Part shown: piece after piece, positions 16,484 to 24,554 of the stretch
Position numbering within the stretch: the stretch's first letter is position 1
How the letters are laid out: the number at the start of each line of letters is the position of its first letter
Assembly (NCBI RefSeq): GCF_024320865.1
Contig: NZ_JANDBD010000017.1
Coordinates: 1-64,000, forward strand
DNA length: 64,000 nucleotides
Direction: 5' to 3'
Source: Mycolicibacterium arenosum
GTDB taxonomy: Bacteria; Actinomycetota; Actinomycetes; Mycobacteriales; Mycobacteriaceae
Made by a program: the position numbers and the translations under genes
The notes under the pieces: model-generated
The model's database searches: none
What the model was told of the DNA's origin: nothing
The model's input: the letters and a program-made list of their open reading frames with translations, nothing else

Positions 16484-17335
16484 TTACGCCAGCACCACTT
16501 CGCCGTTCGGCCGCTGCGGTGCACCCGTGCGCCGATGGGTCGGCGCGGGAAGTGGCTGCAGGGGGTGGCGCCGCACCTGGACGGTTTGATAAGCTATGAG
16601 ACCGATCAGCGCGGCGAGCAGGGCGGCCGAGGTCCACATCGTGCCCCACGCCAGCCCGCCGTGGTCGAGTGGCTTACTGAGATAGTCGCCTACTGTCGCA
16701 CCGAGCGGGCGGGTGAGCACGAAAGCGATCCAGAACAACAGCATCCCGTTCACTCGAGTGAAGTAGTGCAGGCCCAGTAGCAGCAGCATTATCGCCGACA
16801 ACATCAACGCACTGATGCTGAACCCGAATCCCAGGCTGTCCGAGAGGAAGTCACCGCTTGAGGTGCCTAGACTGTTGGAGAACAGGATTGCGATCCAGTA
16901 CAACATCTCACCGCGGAACGTCGCGATGTTCTCCACGTCAAGGGTCTGGCCGCTGCGCCACCACGCGATGAAGACGATCGCGAGGCCGGCGCAGAGGATT
17001 GCCGCACCACCCGTGTATCCGATGCCGCCCGTGCGATTCATCAGGTCGGACAACGTCGTTCCCGCCGTGCTGGTGAGGGCGATCACAGTCCAGAAGATGG
17101 CCGGATGAAGACGTCGCGCCTTCAACTGCACCACGACCGCGACCACGAGCAGAACGAAGAAGATGACCGTGCTCACCAGGTATCCGACGTTCAGTGTCTG
17201 GGCGAGTAGATCGCCGCCGGTCTCGCCCAGCGTGGTGGCGACGATCTTCAGCACCCAGAAAAGCACTGTGACGTGAGGTAGTTTCCGCATGACCATGCGC
17301 ACGCGAGTGTCTGAACGTGTTGCAGGCGTTGGCAT
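16484..17335 (-). CDS. COG4705-type multipass membrane protein
   Basis: 283 residues from ATG 17335, preceded by AGGGAGAG. It has eight hydrophobic helices with the same repeated motifs as the paralogue at 12956 (VLKIVATTLGETGGDLL, MLYWIAILFSNSLGTSSGDFL, FWIAFVLTRPLGATVGDYL) but no C-terminal extracytoplasmic domain; it ends in a basic, Pro-rich tail. Function unknown. The promoter region carries a TTCAG box 86 nt upstream, with a longer leader than the others. Confidence 0.75.
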   Translation of the reverse strand: MPTPATRSDTRVRMVMRKLPHVTVLFWVLKIVATTLGETGGDLLAQTLNVGYLVSTVIFFVLLVVAVVVQLKARRLHPAIFWTVIALTSTAGTTLSDLMNRTGGIGYTGGAAILCAGLAIVFIAWWRSGQTLDVENIATFRGEMLYWIAILFSNSLGTSSGDFLSDSLGFGFSISALMLSAIMLLLLGLHYFTRVNGMLLFWIAFVLTRPLGATVGDYLSKPLDHGGLAWGTMWTSAALLAALIGLIAYQTVQVRRHPLQPLPAPTHRRTGAPQRPNGEVVLA

Positions 17336-17420
17336 CTCTCTCCCTAAAGGCTCAGCAAGTGGTCGACTCCGCGCCACGTTGCAGCGAGCCGGTTACCCCG
17401 CCAAGGGTTACCGAACGGTT

Positions 17421-17436
17421 CTGAAGAGATGCTGAA
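17421..17436 (-). promoter_or_regulatory. TTCAG-N6-TTCAG box upstream of the COG4705 gene
   Basis: Gene-sense TTCAG-CATCTC-TTCAG. The -10 at the expected distance is poor (TAACCC after 10 nt), and the start codon is 86 nt away. Confidence 0.55.
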
Positions 17437-17480
17437 CGTGATAACTGTTCATCGTCGGGCCGTCGGCAGTCGCGACGACC

Positions 17481-17514
17481 GAGATCCCCGGGGACACCAG
17501 TCACCGGGGATCTC
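17481..17514 (-). terminator. Hairpin after the acidic membrane-protein gene
   Basis: Arms GAGATCCCCG and CGGGGATCTC with a 14-nt interior, placed 60 nt after the stop of the gene ending at 17575. Confidence 0.6.
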
Positions 17515-17574
17515 GAAGCGTGCTGTCGAATGTGGTTGTTGTACAGAATGACCCGGACCGTCCGGGCCGGATCT

Positions 17575-18003
17575 CTACGGTCGCGGAGGTGCCGGCGACG
17601 AACTCTGCGGCGCCTCGGTCCGCGGCTCCTGACCGGAAGTGCCGCGGTCACTGTCGTCGCCAAGGTCGCCCTCAGCACTACCGTCGCTCTGGTCGCGACC
17701 GTCGCGTTGATCACCGTCGTCCCGGTGCTCGCCGTCACCCTCGTTCTCGCCACCACCGACGCGATGCTCCGAGGAGCCGGAGTCTCCGTGGTGACCCTCG
17801 CCGTCTCCGAACTCGGAACCCGCGAGCAGTCCGGCGCCGAAGATCAGCACGGCGACGAAGACTGCTGCGACTGCACCCAATGTCAGACTGGCGACCCGAT
17901 TGGTGCGATTCAGTCTGCTCCAACGAGATTGATGTGGCACAGTACTGTCGGCCGGAGGCGGCTCCGACTCGGGGGCGGGATCGGGTTCAGGGGTATCTGT
18001 CAT
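17575..18003 (-). CDS. Single-pass membrane protein with a charged Asp/His/Gly tail
   Basis: 142 residues from ATG 18003. A Pro/Glu-rich cytoplasmic start (TPEPDPAPESEPPPADS) precedes one transmembrane helix (SLTLGAVAAVFVAVLIFGAGLL). The ~75-residue outside tail is rich in Asp, Glu, Gly and His (GEGHHGDSGSSEH, EHRDDGDQRDGRDQSDG) and looks disordered and metal-binding. No family recognised. The start is fixed by the promoter: TTCAG box, 11 nt, CACATT, 6 nt, ATG. Confidence 0.65.
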   Translation of the reverse strand: MTDTPEPDPAPESEPPPADSTVPHQSRWSRLNRTNRVASLTLGAVAAVFVAVLIFGAGLLAGSEFGDGEGHHGDSGSSEHRVGGGENEGDGEHRDDGDQRDGRDQSDGSAEGDLGDDSDRGTSGQEPRTEAPQSSSPAPPRP

Positions 18004-18026
18004 GCCCACAATGTGCCATCGGGTTT

Positions 18027-18042
18027 CTGAATGGACGCTGAA
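18027..18042 (-). promoter_or_regulatory. TTCAG-N6-TTCAG box, acidic membrane-protein promoter
   Basis: Gene-sense TTCAG-CGTCCA-TTCAG, 11 nt, CACATT, 6 nt, ATG 18003. Confidence 0.7.
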
Positions 18043-18064
18043 AGCTCCGGACTGGGAAAGCACG

Positions 18065-18094
18065 CGGGGCGCGCGGTCGAAACCGCACGCCCCG
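18065..18094 (-). terminator. GC-rich hairpin after the Pro-rich repeat gene
   Basis: 13-nt arms with one mismatch around a CGAA tetraloop, 13 nt after the stop at 18108. Confidence 0.65.
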
Positions 18095-18107
18095 CAACGC
18101 TAGACAC

Positions 18108-18425
18108 TCATCGAGGCGGCGGGGCCGGCGTCGTCGTATCCGGAGTGTCACCCGGCTCGGGGGTGTCCGGTGCGCCCGGTAGGTCCGGGGTGTCGCCCGG
18201 CTCGGGGGTGTCCGGTGCGCCCGGTTGGTCCGGGGTGTCGCCCGGCTCGGGGGTGTCCGGTGCGCCCGGTAGGTCCGGGGTGTCGCCCGGTTCGGGGGTG
18301 TCTACCACCGTCGGTGCGGGCGGAGGCGGCGGCTCGGCATTGGCCACGACCACACCTCCGCCGATCGCTCCTGCCGCTAGAACCGCGGCTACGGCCGCTA
18401 CCAGTCGTTGTCTACGCTTCATCAT
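18108..18425 (-). CDS. Exported Pro-rich repeat protein
   Basis: 105 residues. A signal peptide (RLVAAVAAVLAAGAIGGGVVVANA) is followed by PPPPPAPTVV and then about 3.5 copies of a 15-residue unit (DTPEPGDTPDLPGAP). At DNA level this is an almost perfect 45-bp tandem repeat beginning at 18151, 18196, 18241 and 18286, so copy number probably varies between strains. It is likely an extended wall or surface spacer; no catalytic domain. The promoter box at 18478-18493 puts it in the same regulon as its neighbours. Confidence 0.65.
   Translation of the reverse strand: MMKRRQRLVAAVAAVLAAGAIGGGVVVANAEPPPPPAPTVVDTPEPGDTPDLPGAPDTPEPGDTPDQPGAPDTPEPGDTPDLPGAPDTPEPGDTPDTTTPAPPPR
18151..18300. repeat. 45-bp tandem repeat within the Pro-rich gene
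   Basis: Units start at 18151, 18196, 18241 and 18286 and differ at only a few positions. In-frame, 15 codons each. Confidence 0.85.
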
Positions 18426-18477
18426 CTCGTTCCTTTCCCAGCCAATCTGGCTGTCTCCCCACGCTGTCTGCGCCGTG

Positions 18478-18493
18478 CTGTGCAGACGCTGAA
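18478..18493 (-). promoter_or_regulatory. TTCAG-N6-CACAG box, Pro-rich gene promoter
   Basis: Gene-sense TTCAG-CGTCTG-CACAG, 11 nt, CAGCGT, then a ~35-nt leader to ATG 18425. One half-site is degenerate. Confidence 0.55.
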
Positions 18494-18872
18494 AGCGGAT
18501 GTAGACATCGTCGTAAGCACCAAATAGTGGAGCGATCCGATGACTGCTCGCCGTGAGCTACTGGACTGCAGGATCCCAGCGGATTAACCCACGCCACGCC
18601 GGGTGGGGCCGAGCCGGTGCACGTCGACAGGTCCGTGTGAGTCCAAGTTCAGGACCCGATTGAGGGCGCAGCTCGCGCATCTTTTCCCGGACGATCTGGA
18701 TGCGGTTGCGGATGCCTTCGACGTCGCGGCGAAAAGTACTGCGAACGCGCTGCGGACGATTAGACCGCAGAACACAGTCAGCCGCACTGGTAAGTTGGGC
18801 TGACCTGCGTGGCAGGTGCAGGATTCAAACGTCGGCAGGCGTCAGCCGATCGATTTCACGGCCCGCATCCGG
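18494..18872. other. No supportable gene
   Basis: Short frames exist on both strands here (for example 18603-18803 plus), but none has a ribosome-binding site or recognisable domain. The stretch separates the envelope island from the ESX locus. Confidence 0.5.
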
Positions 18873-21851
18873 TCAGCGATCGTGGTCCTCGGCCGGCCGT
18901 GTCCAGCCCGGCGGCAGCGCGATCTGCATCATCTGACCGCCCGCGCGCCGGTTGTACAGCTCGGCGCGGCCGGGGATGCGCGCGGCGGGCCGGACGTTGT
19001 CGATGATCACCTCCGACTTGTTGCCGTCCAGGATCACCACGCTCACCCCGCCCAGCTCCATCGCCTGAATGACTTTGTTGCCCTTGCCCTTCGAGTACCA
19101 GTTGTCGCCGATGGTGCCCGCGATGACGTGCATGTCCAGGTTGCGCGGGGTCTCGATGGCCCCGGTCAACGCGATCATCGCGTTGGGCGTCAACCCGCCC
19201 GACTGCGACAGCAGGTTGAGGTCGTCGACGACGATGAACCAGGTCGGCCGCGGCGGTGGCGTCCAGTTGCGCAGCTGCTCGGGCGGCAGGTCCGCCGGCG
19301 GGCGGCGCTGCTCGACCAGCTGGGCCAGCCCCTGCGACGCCTCGGAGATGTCCTTGAGCGTCGAGGCGTACACCCCGCGGTAGCGGGCGTCGATGGCGTC
19401 GATCAGGGCGCCGTCGCCGCCGGGCGAGTCGAACAGCACCACCTGCGCCACCGGCCGGGTGTCACCGGGGTCGGCGTCGCGGTACGGGGCGTATCCGTCG
19501 GCGATCGCCGCGCAGACCGTCTGCAGGAAGGTGGTGCGCCCCGAACCGCGGGTGCCCACGCACAGGGTGTGCGCGGTGGAGCGCAGATCCAGTCCGACGG
19601 TGGTCATCTCGCGTTCGCCGATGCCGATCTTGAGCTGGCCGCGCGGCGCCGCCGGCAGGTCGAGGTAGCCGATCTCGGCGGGCAGCTGCTGCAGCTTGGG
19701 GGCGCGCCCGTAGCCCAGCTCGGCCCACCGGGCGGCGACGGCCTGCGCGGTGGCCTCGGTGGCGGCGACCTCGGTGGGCTGGTCGGCGTAGCGGCTCAGA
19801 TACGGCACCGCCACCAGCATGTGGTTGCCGCCGCGCACCAGGCCGCGGCCCTTCTGCTCCTCCGGGATCTGTTTGGCCGCTTCGCGATTGCCCATCTTCG
19901 AGTCCGACGAGTCGGCCATCCGCAGCTCGATCTTGGAGCTGAGCTTGGACTCGGCCCGCACGGTGATCCACTGGTCGTTGGCGATGATCAGGTGGATGCC
20001 GAAGTTCAGCGCGCCCTCGGCGAGCTGGTTGATCCGGTCGTGCAGATCCGTCATCTCGTTCTGGATGACGCGGATGTTGTCGATGACCAGGAAGACGTCG
20101 CCGTGCCCGTCGTCGGGCACCGGAGCCGGGTTCGGCCCGAACTTCAGCGCCCGGAACTTGGTCAGGTCGATGCCCGTCTCGCCCCACGTCGCCCAGTTGC
20201 GCTTGCGGAACCGCAGGATCCGCTCCACCTCCGAGACGATGCGCCGGATCCGCTCCTCGTCGCCGTGCCCGGCGATGCCGCTGCAGTGCGGCAGCGCGGC
20301 CAGGCTCTGCAGTTTCCCGCCGCCGCAGTCGATCCCGTAGAACTGCACCCGCTGCGGGCTGTGCGCCATGACCATCGCCATCAGCACGGTGCGCACCGCA
20401 GTGGACTTGCCGGCCTGCGGGGCGCCCCCGATGCCCAGGTGCGCGTCGACCAGTCGGGTGCCGACCACGTTCTGCGAGTGGTGCAGCGGATCGTCCTCGC
20501 GCCCGTAGGGCACCACCAGGCCGGCGTCGGCGCTGAACTCGTGCCACGGGCGGCCGTGGAACTCCTCGACGACCTCGTCGATCGGCATCGCGGTGGTCTC
20601 GTCGAGGGCGGGCAGCCACAGCTTGTGCCGCGGCCGGGTCGCCCCGGCGGCGCGGCACCGGTCCACCATGATCGTCAGCAGCGACGGGGCGTCGGCCGGA
20701 ACCGCGGTCTCGAACTCGTCCTCCTCGAGCCGCTCGTCCTCGATCGCGTCGGGCAGCGGGGCGACGTCGACGGTGAACCGCGACACCGGAAGGTACTGGC
20801 CCTCGGCCCGATCCCGTTGCGAGGCGTTCATCTTCGGCGGCGTGTACGGCCCGGAGACGTAGAACGACCGGTACCGGCTGTGCTCGCCGTCGACGACCAG
20901 GAACGCCGACCCCTGCGGAGCGTTCTTGAACTCCTCCCACGCCCGCGCCGACCCGATCGCCGCACGGGACTCGCCGGCGTTCTTCACCTTCAGGCCGATC
21001 GCGTAGGTCTGCTGGGCGATCATGCCCGACATCTTCCCGACGTCCTGACGCTGCGAAGCGTTGAGGATGTGGATCCACAGCGAGCGACCCAGCCGGGCCA
21101 CCTCGTCCATCACCTTGGCCATCCCGGGCCGCAGTTCCAGCAGCTGGCTGAACTCGTCGAGGACCAGGATCAGCGCACCGAGGGGATCGAGGTCGTCGCG
21201 GCCGGCGGCGCGGGCCGCCTCGTACTCGCGGACCCCGGTGAAGCCGGTGCGGTTGAGGATCTCCTGGCGGCGGTTCAGCTCGCCGCGCAGCACCAGCTCG
21301 AAGCGGTCCAGCTTGTGCGAGGACTTCTCCAGGTTCGACACGATGCCCTGCACGTGCGGCAGGTTCTCCAGCCCGGCGAAAGCGGACTCGCCCTTGAAGT
21401 CGCCCAGCAGCATCTGCACCGTCTCCGGGGGGAACCGCGCCGCCCACGCCAGCACCAGGGTGCGCAGGTGCTCGGACTTGCCCGAGCCGGTCTGCCCGGT
21501 CATCGACCCGTGCGGGCCGACGCCGTTCTCCGCGCCCTCCTTGATGTCGAGGTAGGCCACCTGCCCGCCGGGCGACTTGCCCATCGGCACCCGCAGCCGC
21601 TCGGCCGGGGTGACCTGACTCCACCCGATCCGCGGGTCCCAGGTGCGGGCGTCGAAGATGCCGAGGGCGTCCAGGAAGTCCTGTCCCGCACGGGCTTCGG
21701 CGGCCCGCTGGTTCAGCAGCCGCTCGGCCTCGTCGGTGGGCATCCACCGGGCCAGGGCGCGGGCCAGCGCCTCGGCCTCGGCGACCTCCATGACGTCGGG
21801 GGTGGCCGCGAAACGCAGCCCCTCACGTGCGACGGACGACACGCGCACCAT
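18873..21851 (-). CDS. eccCb: ESX/type VII secretion ATPase, EccC C-terminal subunit with three FtsK-like domains
   Basis: 992 residues, start ATG 21851 overlapping the eccCa stop (ATGA). Three tandem FtsK/SpoIIIE-type ATPase domains are visible. D1 has Walker A GQTGSGKS (119-126) and Walker B LILVLDEF (227-234). D2 has GAPQAGKS (476-483) and VFLVIDN (586-592). D3 has GTRGSGRTT (766-774) and WFIVVDDL. In D3 the invariant Walker A Lys is Arg, so that site is probably nucleotide-binding-poor. EccC powers and selects substrates in ESX secretion. In known split EccCs (ESX-1) the cut lies between D1 and D2; here all three ATPases are in one chain. Last gene of the locus. Confidence 0.93.
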   Translation of the reverse strand: MVRVSSVAREGLRFAATPDVMEVAEAEALARALARWMPTDEAERLLNQRAAEARAGQDFLDALGIFDARTWDPRIGWSQVTPAERLRVPMGKSPGGQVAYLDIKEGAENGVGPHGSMTGQTGSGKSEHLRTLVLAWAARFPPETVQMLLGDFKGESAFAGLENLPHVQGIVSNLEKSSHKLDRFELVLRGELNRRQEILNRTGFTGVREYEAARAAGRDDLDPLGALILVLDEFSQLLELRPGMAKVMDEVARLGRSLWIHILNASQRQDVGKMSGMIAQQTYAIGLKVKNAGESRAAIGSARAWEEFKNAPQGSAFLVVDGEHSRYRSFYVSGPYTPPKMNASQRDRAEGQYLPVSRFTVDVAPLPDAIEDERLEEDEFETAVPADAPSLLTIMVDRCRAAGATRPRHKLWLPALDETTAMPIDEVVEEFHGRPWHEFSADAGLVVPYGREDDPLHHSQNVVGTRLVDAHLGIGGAPQAGKSTAVRTVLMAMVMAHSPQRVQFYGIDCGGGKLQSLAALPHCSGIAGHGDEERIRRIVSEVERILRFRKRNWATWGETGIDLTKFRALKFGPNPAPVPDDGHGDVFLVIDNIRVIQNEMTDLHDRINQLAEGALNFGIHLIIANDQWITVRAESKLSSKIELRMADSSDSKMGNREAAKQIPEEQKGRGLVRGGNHMLVAVPYLSRYADQPTEVAATEATAQAVAARWAELGYGRAPKLQQLPAEIGYLDLPAAPRGQLKIGIGEREMTTVGLDLRSTAHTLCVGTRGSGRTTFLQTVCAAIADGYAPYRDADPGDTRPVAQVVLFDSPGGDGALIDAIDARYRGVYASTLKDISEASQGLAQLVEQRRPPADLPPEQLRNWTPPPRPTWFIVVDDLNLLSQSGGLTPNAMIALTGAIETPRNLDMHVIAGTIGDNWYSKGKGNKVIQAMELGGVSVVILDGNKSEVIIDNVRPAARIPGRAELYNRRAGGQMMQIALPPGWTRPAEDHDR

Positions 21852-23008
21852 CAGCGGACCTCCCTGGAGTCGGCGGCACGCAGCAGGTTGCCGATGTTGT
21901 CGACGACGAACGCGCACTCGGCGTTGGCCACCACGCTGCGCTCGTCGTTCGTGGCCTCCAGCACCGAGAGCCCCATCCGGCCGGCGTCGCCGAGGATCGG
22001 CGCGCAGTCCGCGCCGGGCAGGTCGACGACCACCACCAGCCACCGCGCCGGCGGCGCGACGCCGTCCATCAGCGGGGCGAACGGCGAGCGGGACTGCACG
22101 TCGTGGGCGAAACGGTCCATGAAGGCGCGGACGTCGCCGAAGATCAGCCGCAGCGGTCCGCACGCGTCGACGTACTCGTCGTCGGCGGTGTGCGGCAGCC
22201 ACTTCGCCCACTCCCAGGCCGGCAGGTCGTCGGTGATCACCGCCAACTGGACGTCGTCGGGACCGTGGAACACGCACAACTGGCACACCATCGCCCGCAG
22301 CATCCCCTGCACGGTGGCGCGCTGACCCGGTTCGTAGAACCAGCTCCAGCCCATCTGGTCGAACAGGTGCAGCGGCCGCGGCACGTCGTGGATCACGTTC
22401 TGCGCCCTCAGGAAATCGCGCGCGGCCACCGTCGTCACCGTCTCGCGCAGGTCCTCCGGCGGCACCTTCGTCGGCGGGGTCAGCTTGGTCTTGAGCCGGG
22501 TCACACCCAACCCCAGCCGCACGTGCCCCCAGTTGCCGCGGATACCGGGCGCGCGCTCCCACATCCGCGCCGAACCGACCAGAGTCGCCAGGCTGCCGTC
22601 GCACGGGTCGGGGTGATGGTAGTTGATCTCGCGGGCCTGCGCGCGCGCCGCGTCGTGGGTGTCGGCGCGCAGCTCGTCGAGCTTGCGCAGGTAGTCCGCC
22701 CGGTTCTGGTTCTTGGCCGCCGCGCTGATCTTCTGCGCGCCGGCGCCGCGGGTGCGCATCATCATCACCATCGAGACCATCATCATCGGGAAGATGAAGA
22801 ACGAGCCGGTGCTCAACTGCCGGGCGCCGCTGACGTAGAGCATCACCATCAGCCCGATCGCGCCCGCGATGAAGATGAGCACCCACACCCACATCGGCGG
22901 CCGCGACGGCGCGGGCCGACTGATCTCCTGAGGGTCGTCGACGACGATCGCCTGCTCGGGCACGGTCGGGGAGAACACGGCCTCCCGGATGAAACCGATC
23001 CTGCTCAT
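21851..23008 (-). CDS. eccCa: ESX/type VII secretion protein, EccC N-terminal membrane subunit
   Basis: 385 residues. Two transmembrane helices (MWVWVLIFIAGAIGLMVML near 39-58 and FFIFPMMMVSMVMMM near 70-84) are followed by the EccC 'DUF' region: YLRKLDELRADTHDAARAQ stalk, RMWERAP, VRLGLG, and the Trp-rich ATPase-like core ending DNIGNLLRAADSREVR. This is the part of EccC that joins the membrane complex. It starts directly after the eccB stop and overlaps eccCb by 4 nt, so the two halves are made together. The split point, before D1, is unusual. Confidence 0.9.
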   Translation of the reverse strand: MSRIGFIREAVFSPTVPEQAIVVDDPQEISRPAPSRPPMWVWVLIFIAGAIGLMVMLYVSGARQLSTGSFFIFPMMMVSMVMMMRTRGAGAQKISAAAKNQNRADYLRKLDELRADTHDAARAQAREINYHHPDPCDGSLATLVGSARMWERAPGIRGNWGHVRLGLGVTRLKTKLTPPTKVPPEDLRETVTTVAARDFLRAQNVIHDVPRPLHLFDQMGWSWFYEPGQRATVQGMLRAMVCQLCVFHGPDDVQLAVITDDLPAWEWAKWLPHTADDEYVDACGPLRLIFGDVRAFMDRFAHDVQSRSPFAPLMDGVAPPARWLVVVVDLPGADCAPILGDAGRMGLSVLEATNDERSVVANAECAFVVDNIGNLLRAADSREVR

Positions 23009-24538
23009 CTACGCTCCCGGCTGGTTCTTCTTGGGGGTGGGCAGGGCGGCCACGTCGGGGTCCGGGGCCAGCGAGTCGTGCTGGGACATCGCCGCCGCCT
23101 TCGACAGCGCCGGCCCGGCGGGCAGCCACTTGAGCACCGCCCACGGAGCCGGCGTCGGCGAGACGTCCTTGAGCCCGAGGGCGGTCAGGGTGTCGGAGTC
23201 CCCGCCGGTGGTCGGCACCCCGAACCGCACCCCGTTGTCGCCGACGAACCACAGGCTCTCCCCGCGGGTCGAATCCGGCTCGACACCGGTGACCTGGACG
23301 AAGTTCGCGGACTCCGGCGTCACATACACCTCGTTGGCGACGTCCTCGCCGCCGGTGACCAGCGGCACGACGCGGCGCTCGTCGCCGACCGGGATCGGCA
23401 GCCGGCTCCCCGAGATCGTCGACACCTGCGCCTGCGGTTCGCCGTTGACCTTGCGCCACATCACGCACGTCACCGGTTCCACCGACTTGTCGAGCAGCTG
23501 CACCGCCTCCGGCGGATACGGCGAGGTCTCGAAACCGGTGGCCTGCGGCATCGTCGCCACCGCCGCCGACGTCGCCGGGACGACCTGGGCGCCGGCCACC
23601 ACGCCGGCGTTGACGATCATCGTCGCGACGGTCTTCGGGACCCGCTGGACACCGGCGGGCAGCGCCACGAAGAACTGCGCCTCGCCCGTCACGTCCGAGA
23701 CCCGCAGCACGTTGCCGGACACCAGCGGAAGCGTCGGGGTGGCGTACCCGACGGGCGCGCCGGGGGTCGGGACGTCCGGGACCCGCAGCGGCGCGGTCGG
23801 CACCAGCGCCTCGTACATCGCGCGCGACATCGCGGCCGGCCGCAGGTCCCCCACCGGGAGCCCGAGCGCCAGCGTCACCGGCTTGTCGGCCAGGTCGATC
23901 TCCGAGCGGTGTCCCCCGGTCACCAGGAACGCGGCGCCGCCGTAGGTCATCAGCGCGACTTCCGGGGCCTGCACGGGGCGGGCCCAGTCGCCGAGGGTCG
24001 GGACGCCGTCGATCACCGCGGTCTTCGGCACCACCTGCGAGCCCACCGACCCCAGCCGGTCGCACAGCGCCCATCCGGTGTCACCGGGCGTGCGCGGGGT
24101 TAGGTCGCTGGGGGCGCCGAGGATGCCCACCATCGGCCCGACCGGCGATTTCAGGATCTCGGCGGTCGGGACCGTCGACGGCTTGTCGGGCATGCCGACG
24201 ATCAGCCGCGCCGAGGCCATGTTCAACGCCGGGTGCAGCACCCCGCCCACGTTGACGTAGATCTGGGCCGACTCGCGGTCGACGACGATCTTCGAGGTGC
24301 CGATCTGACCGACCGGCTTGATCCAGGCCACGACGGCGCAGATCCCGAGGATCAGCACCGCGACGACGGTGCTGACCGCGAGCGCGGCCGAGCTGTTCTT
24401 CGACGGGTCGTGCACCAGGCGCACGTTGCGCCGCCCGATCGCCACGGCGACGCGGTGCCGCAGGAACCGCCACGCGCTGACCTGCTCCAGCGACGCGTAA
24501 TTCAAACCGCCGCTGCGGGATCCGTTGTTCCGGGCCAT
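23009..24538 (-). CDS. eccB: ESX/type VII secretion membrane protein EccB
   Basis: 509 residues, the family's normal length. The cytoplasmic N-terminus has the EccB signature SAWRFLRHRVAVAIGRRNVRL. One transmembrane helix follows (ALAVSTVVAVLILGICAVVAW). The large periplasmic domain shows the repeat motifs and the conserved cysteines (WALCDRLG and VTCVMW) that form the core disulfide. Pro-rich C-terminus. EccB is a structural part of the ESX inner-membrane complex. It is 16 nt from the NlpC gene upstream and abuts eccCa downstream. Confidence 0.94.
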   Translation of the reverse strand: MARNNGSRSGGLNYASLEQVSAWRFLRHRVAVAIGRRNVRLVHDPSKNSSAALAVSTVVAVLILGICAVVAWIKPVGQIGTSKIVVDRESAQIYVNVGGVLHPALNMASARLIVGMPDKPSTVPTAEILKSPVGPMVGILGAPSDLTPRTPGDTGWALCDRLGSVGSQVVPKTAVIDGVPTLGDWARPVQAPEVALMTYGGAAFLVTGGHRSEIDLADKPVTLALGLPVGDLRPAAMSRAMYEALVPTAPLRVPDVPTPGAPVGYATPTLPLVSGNVLRVSDVTGEAQFFVALPAGVQRVPKTVATMIVNAGVVAGAQVVPATSAAVATMPQATGFETSPYPPEAVQLLDKSVEPVTCVMWRKVNGEPQAQVSTISGSRLPIPVGDERRVVPLVTGGEDVANEVYVTPESANFVQVTGVEPDSTRGESLWFVGDNGVRFGVPTTGGDSDTLTALGLKDVSPTPAPWAVLKWLPAGPALSKAAAMSQHDSLAPDPDVAALPTPKKNQPGA

Positions 24539-24554
24539 CTACCTGTCCACGCTC

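Noticed and set aside
18803..18870. A GCAGGATTCAAAC stretch looking like the T-arm of a minus-strand tRNA at the edge of the ESX locus
   Set aside because: The other half of the T stem does not pair and no D or anticodon arms are present, so neither a tRNA nor an attachment site is supported.
18816..22325. 1169-residue plus-strand frame opposite eccC
   Set aside because: Low-complexity Arg/Gly/Val-rich antisense reading of a high-GC gene; no domain or ribosome-binding site.
18873..24074. Long uninterrupted minus-strand frame of 1733 residues suggesting a single giant EccC
   Set aside because: Its first ~740 residues are an out-of-frame shadow of eccB and eccCa; real EccC sequence starts at 21851.
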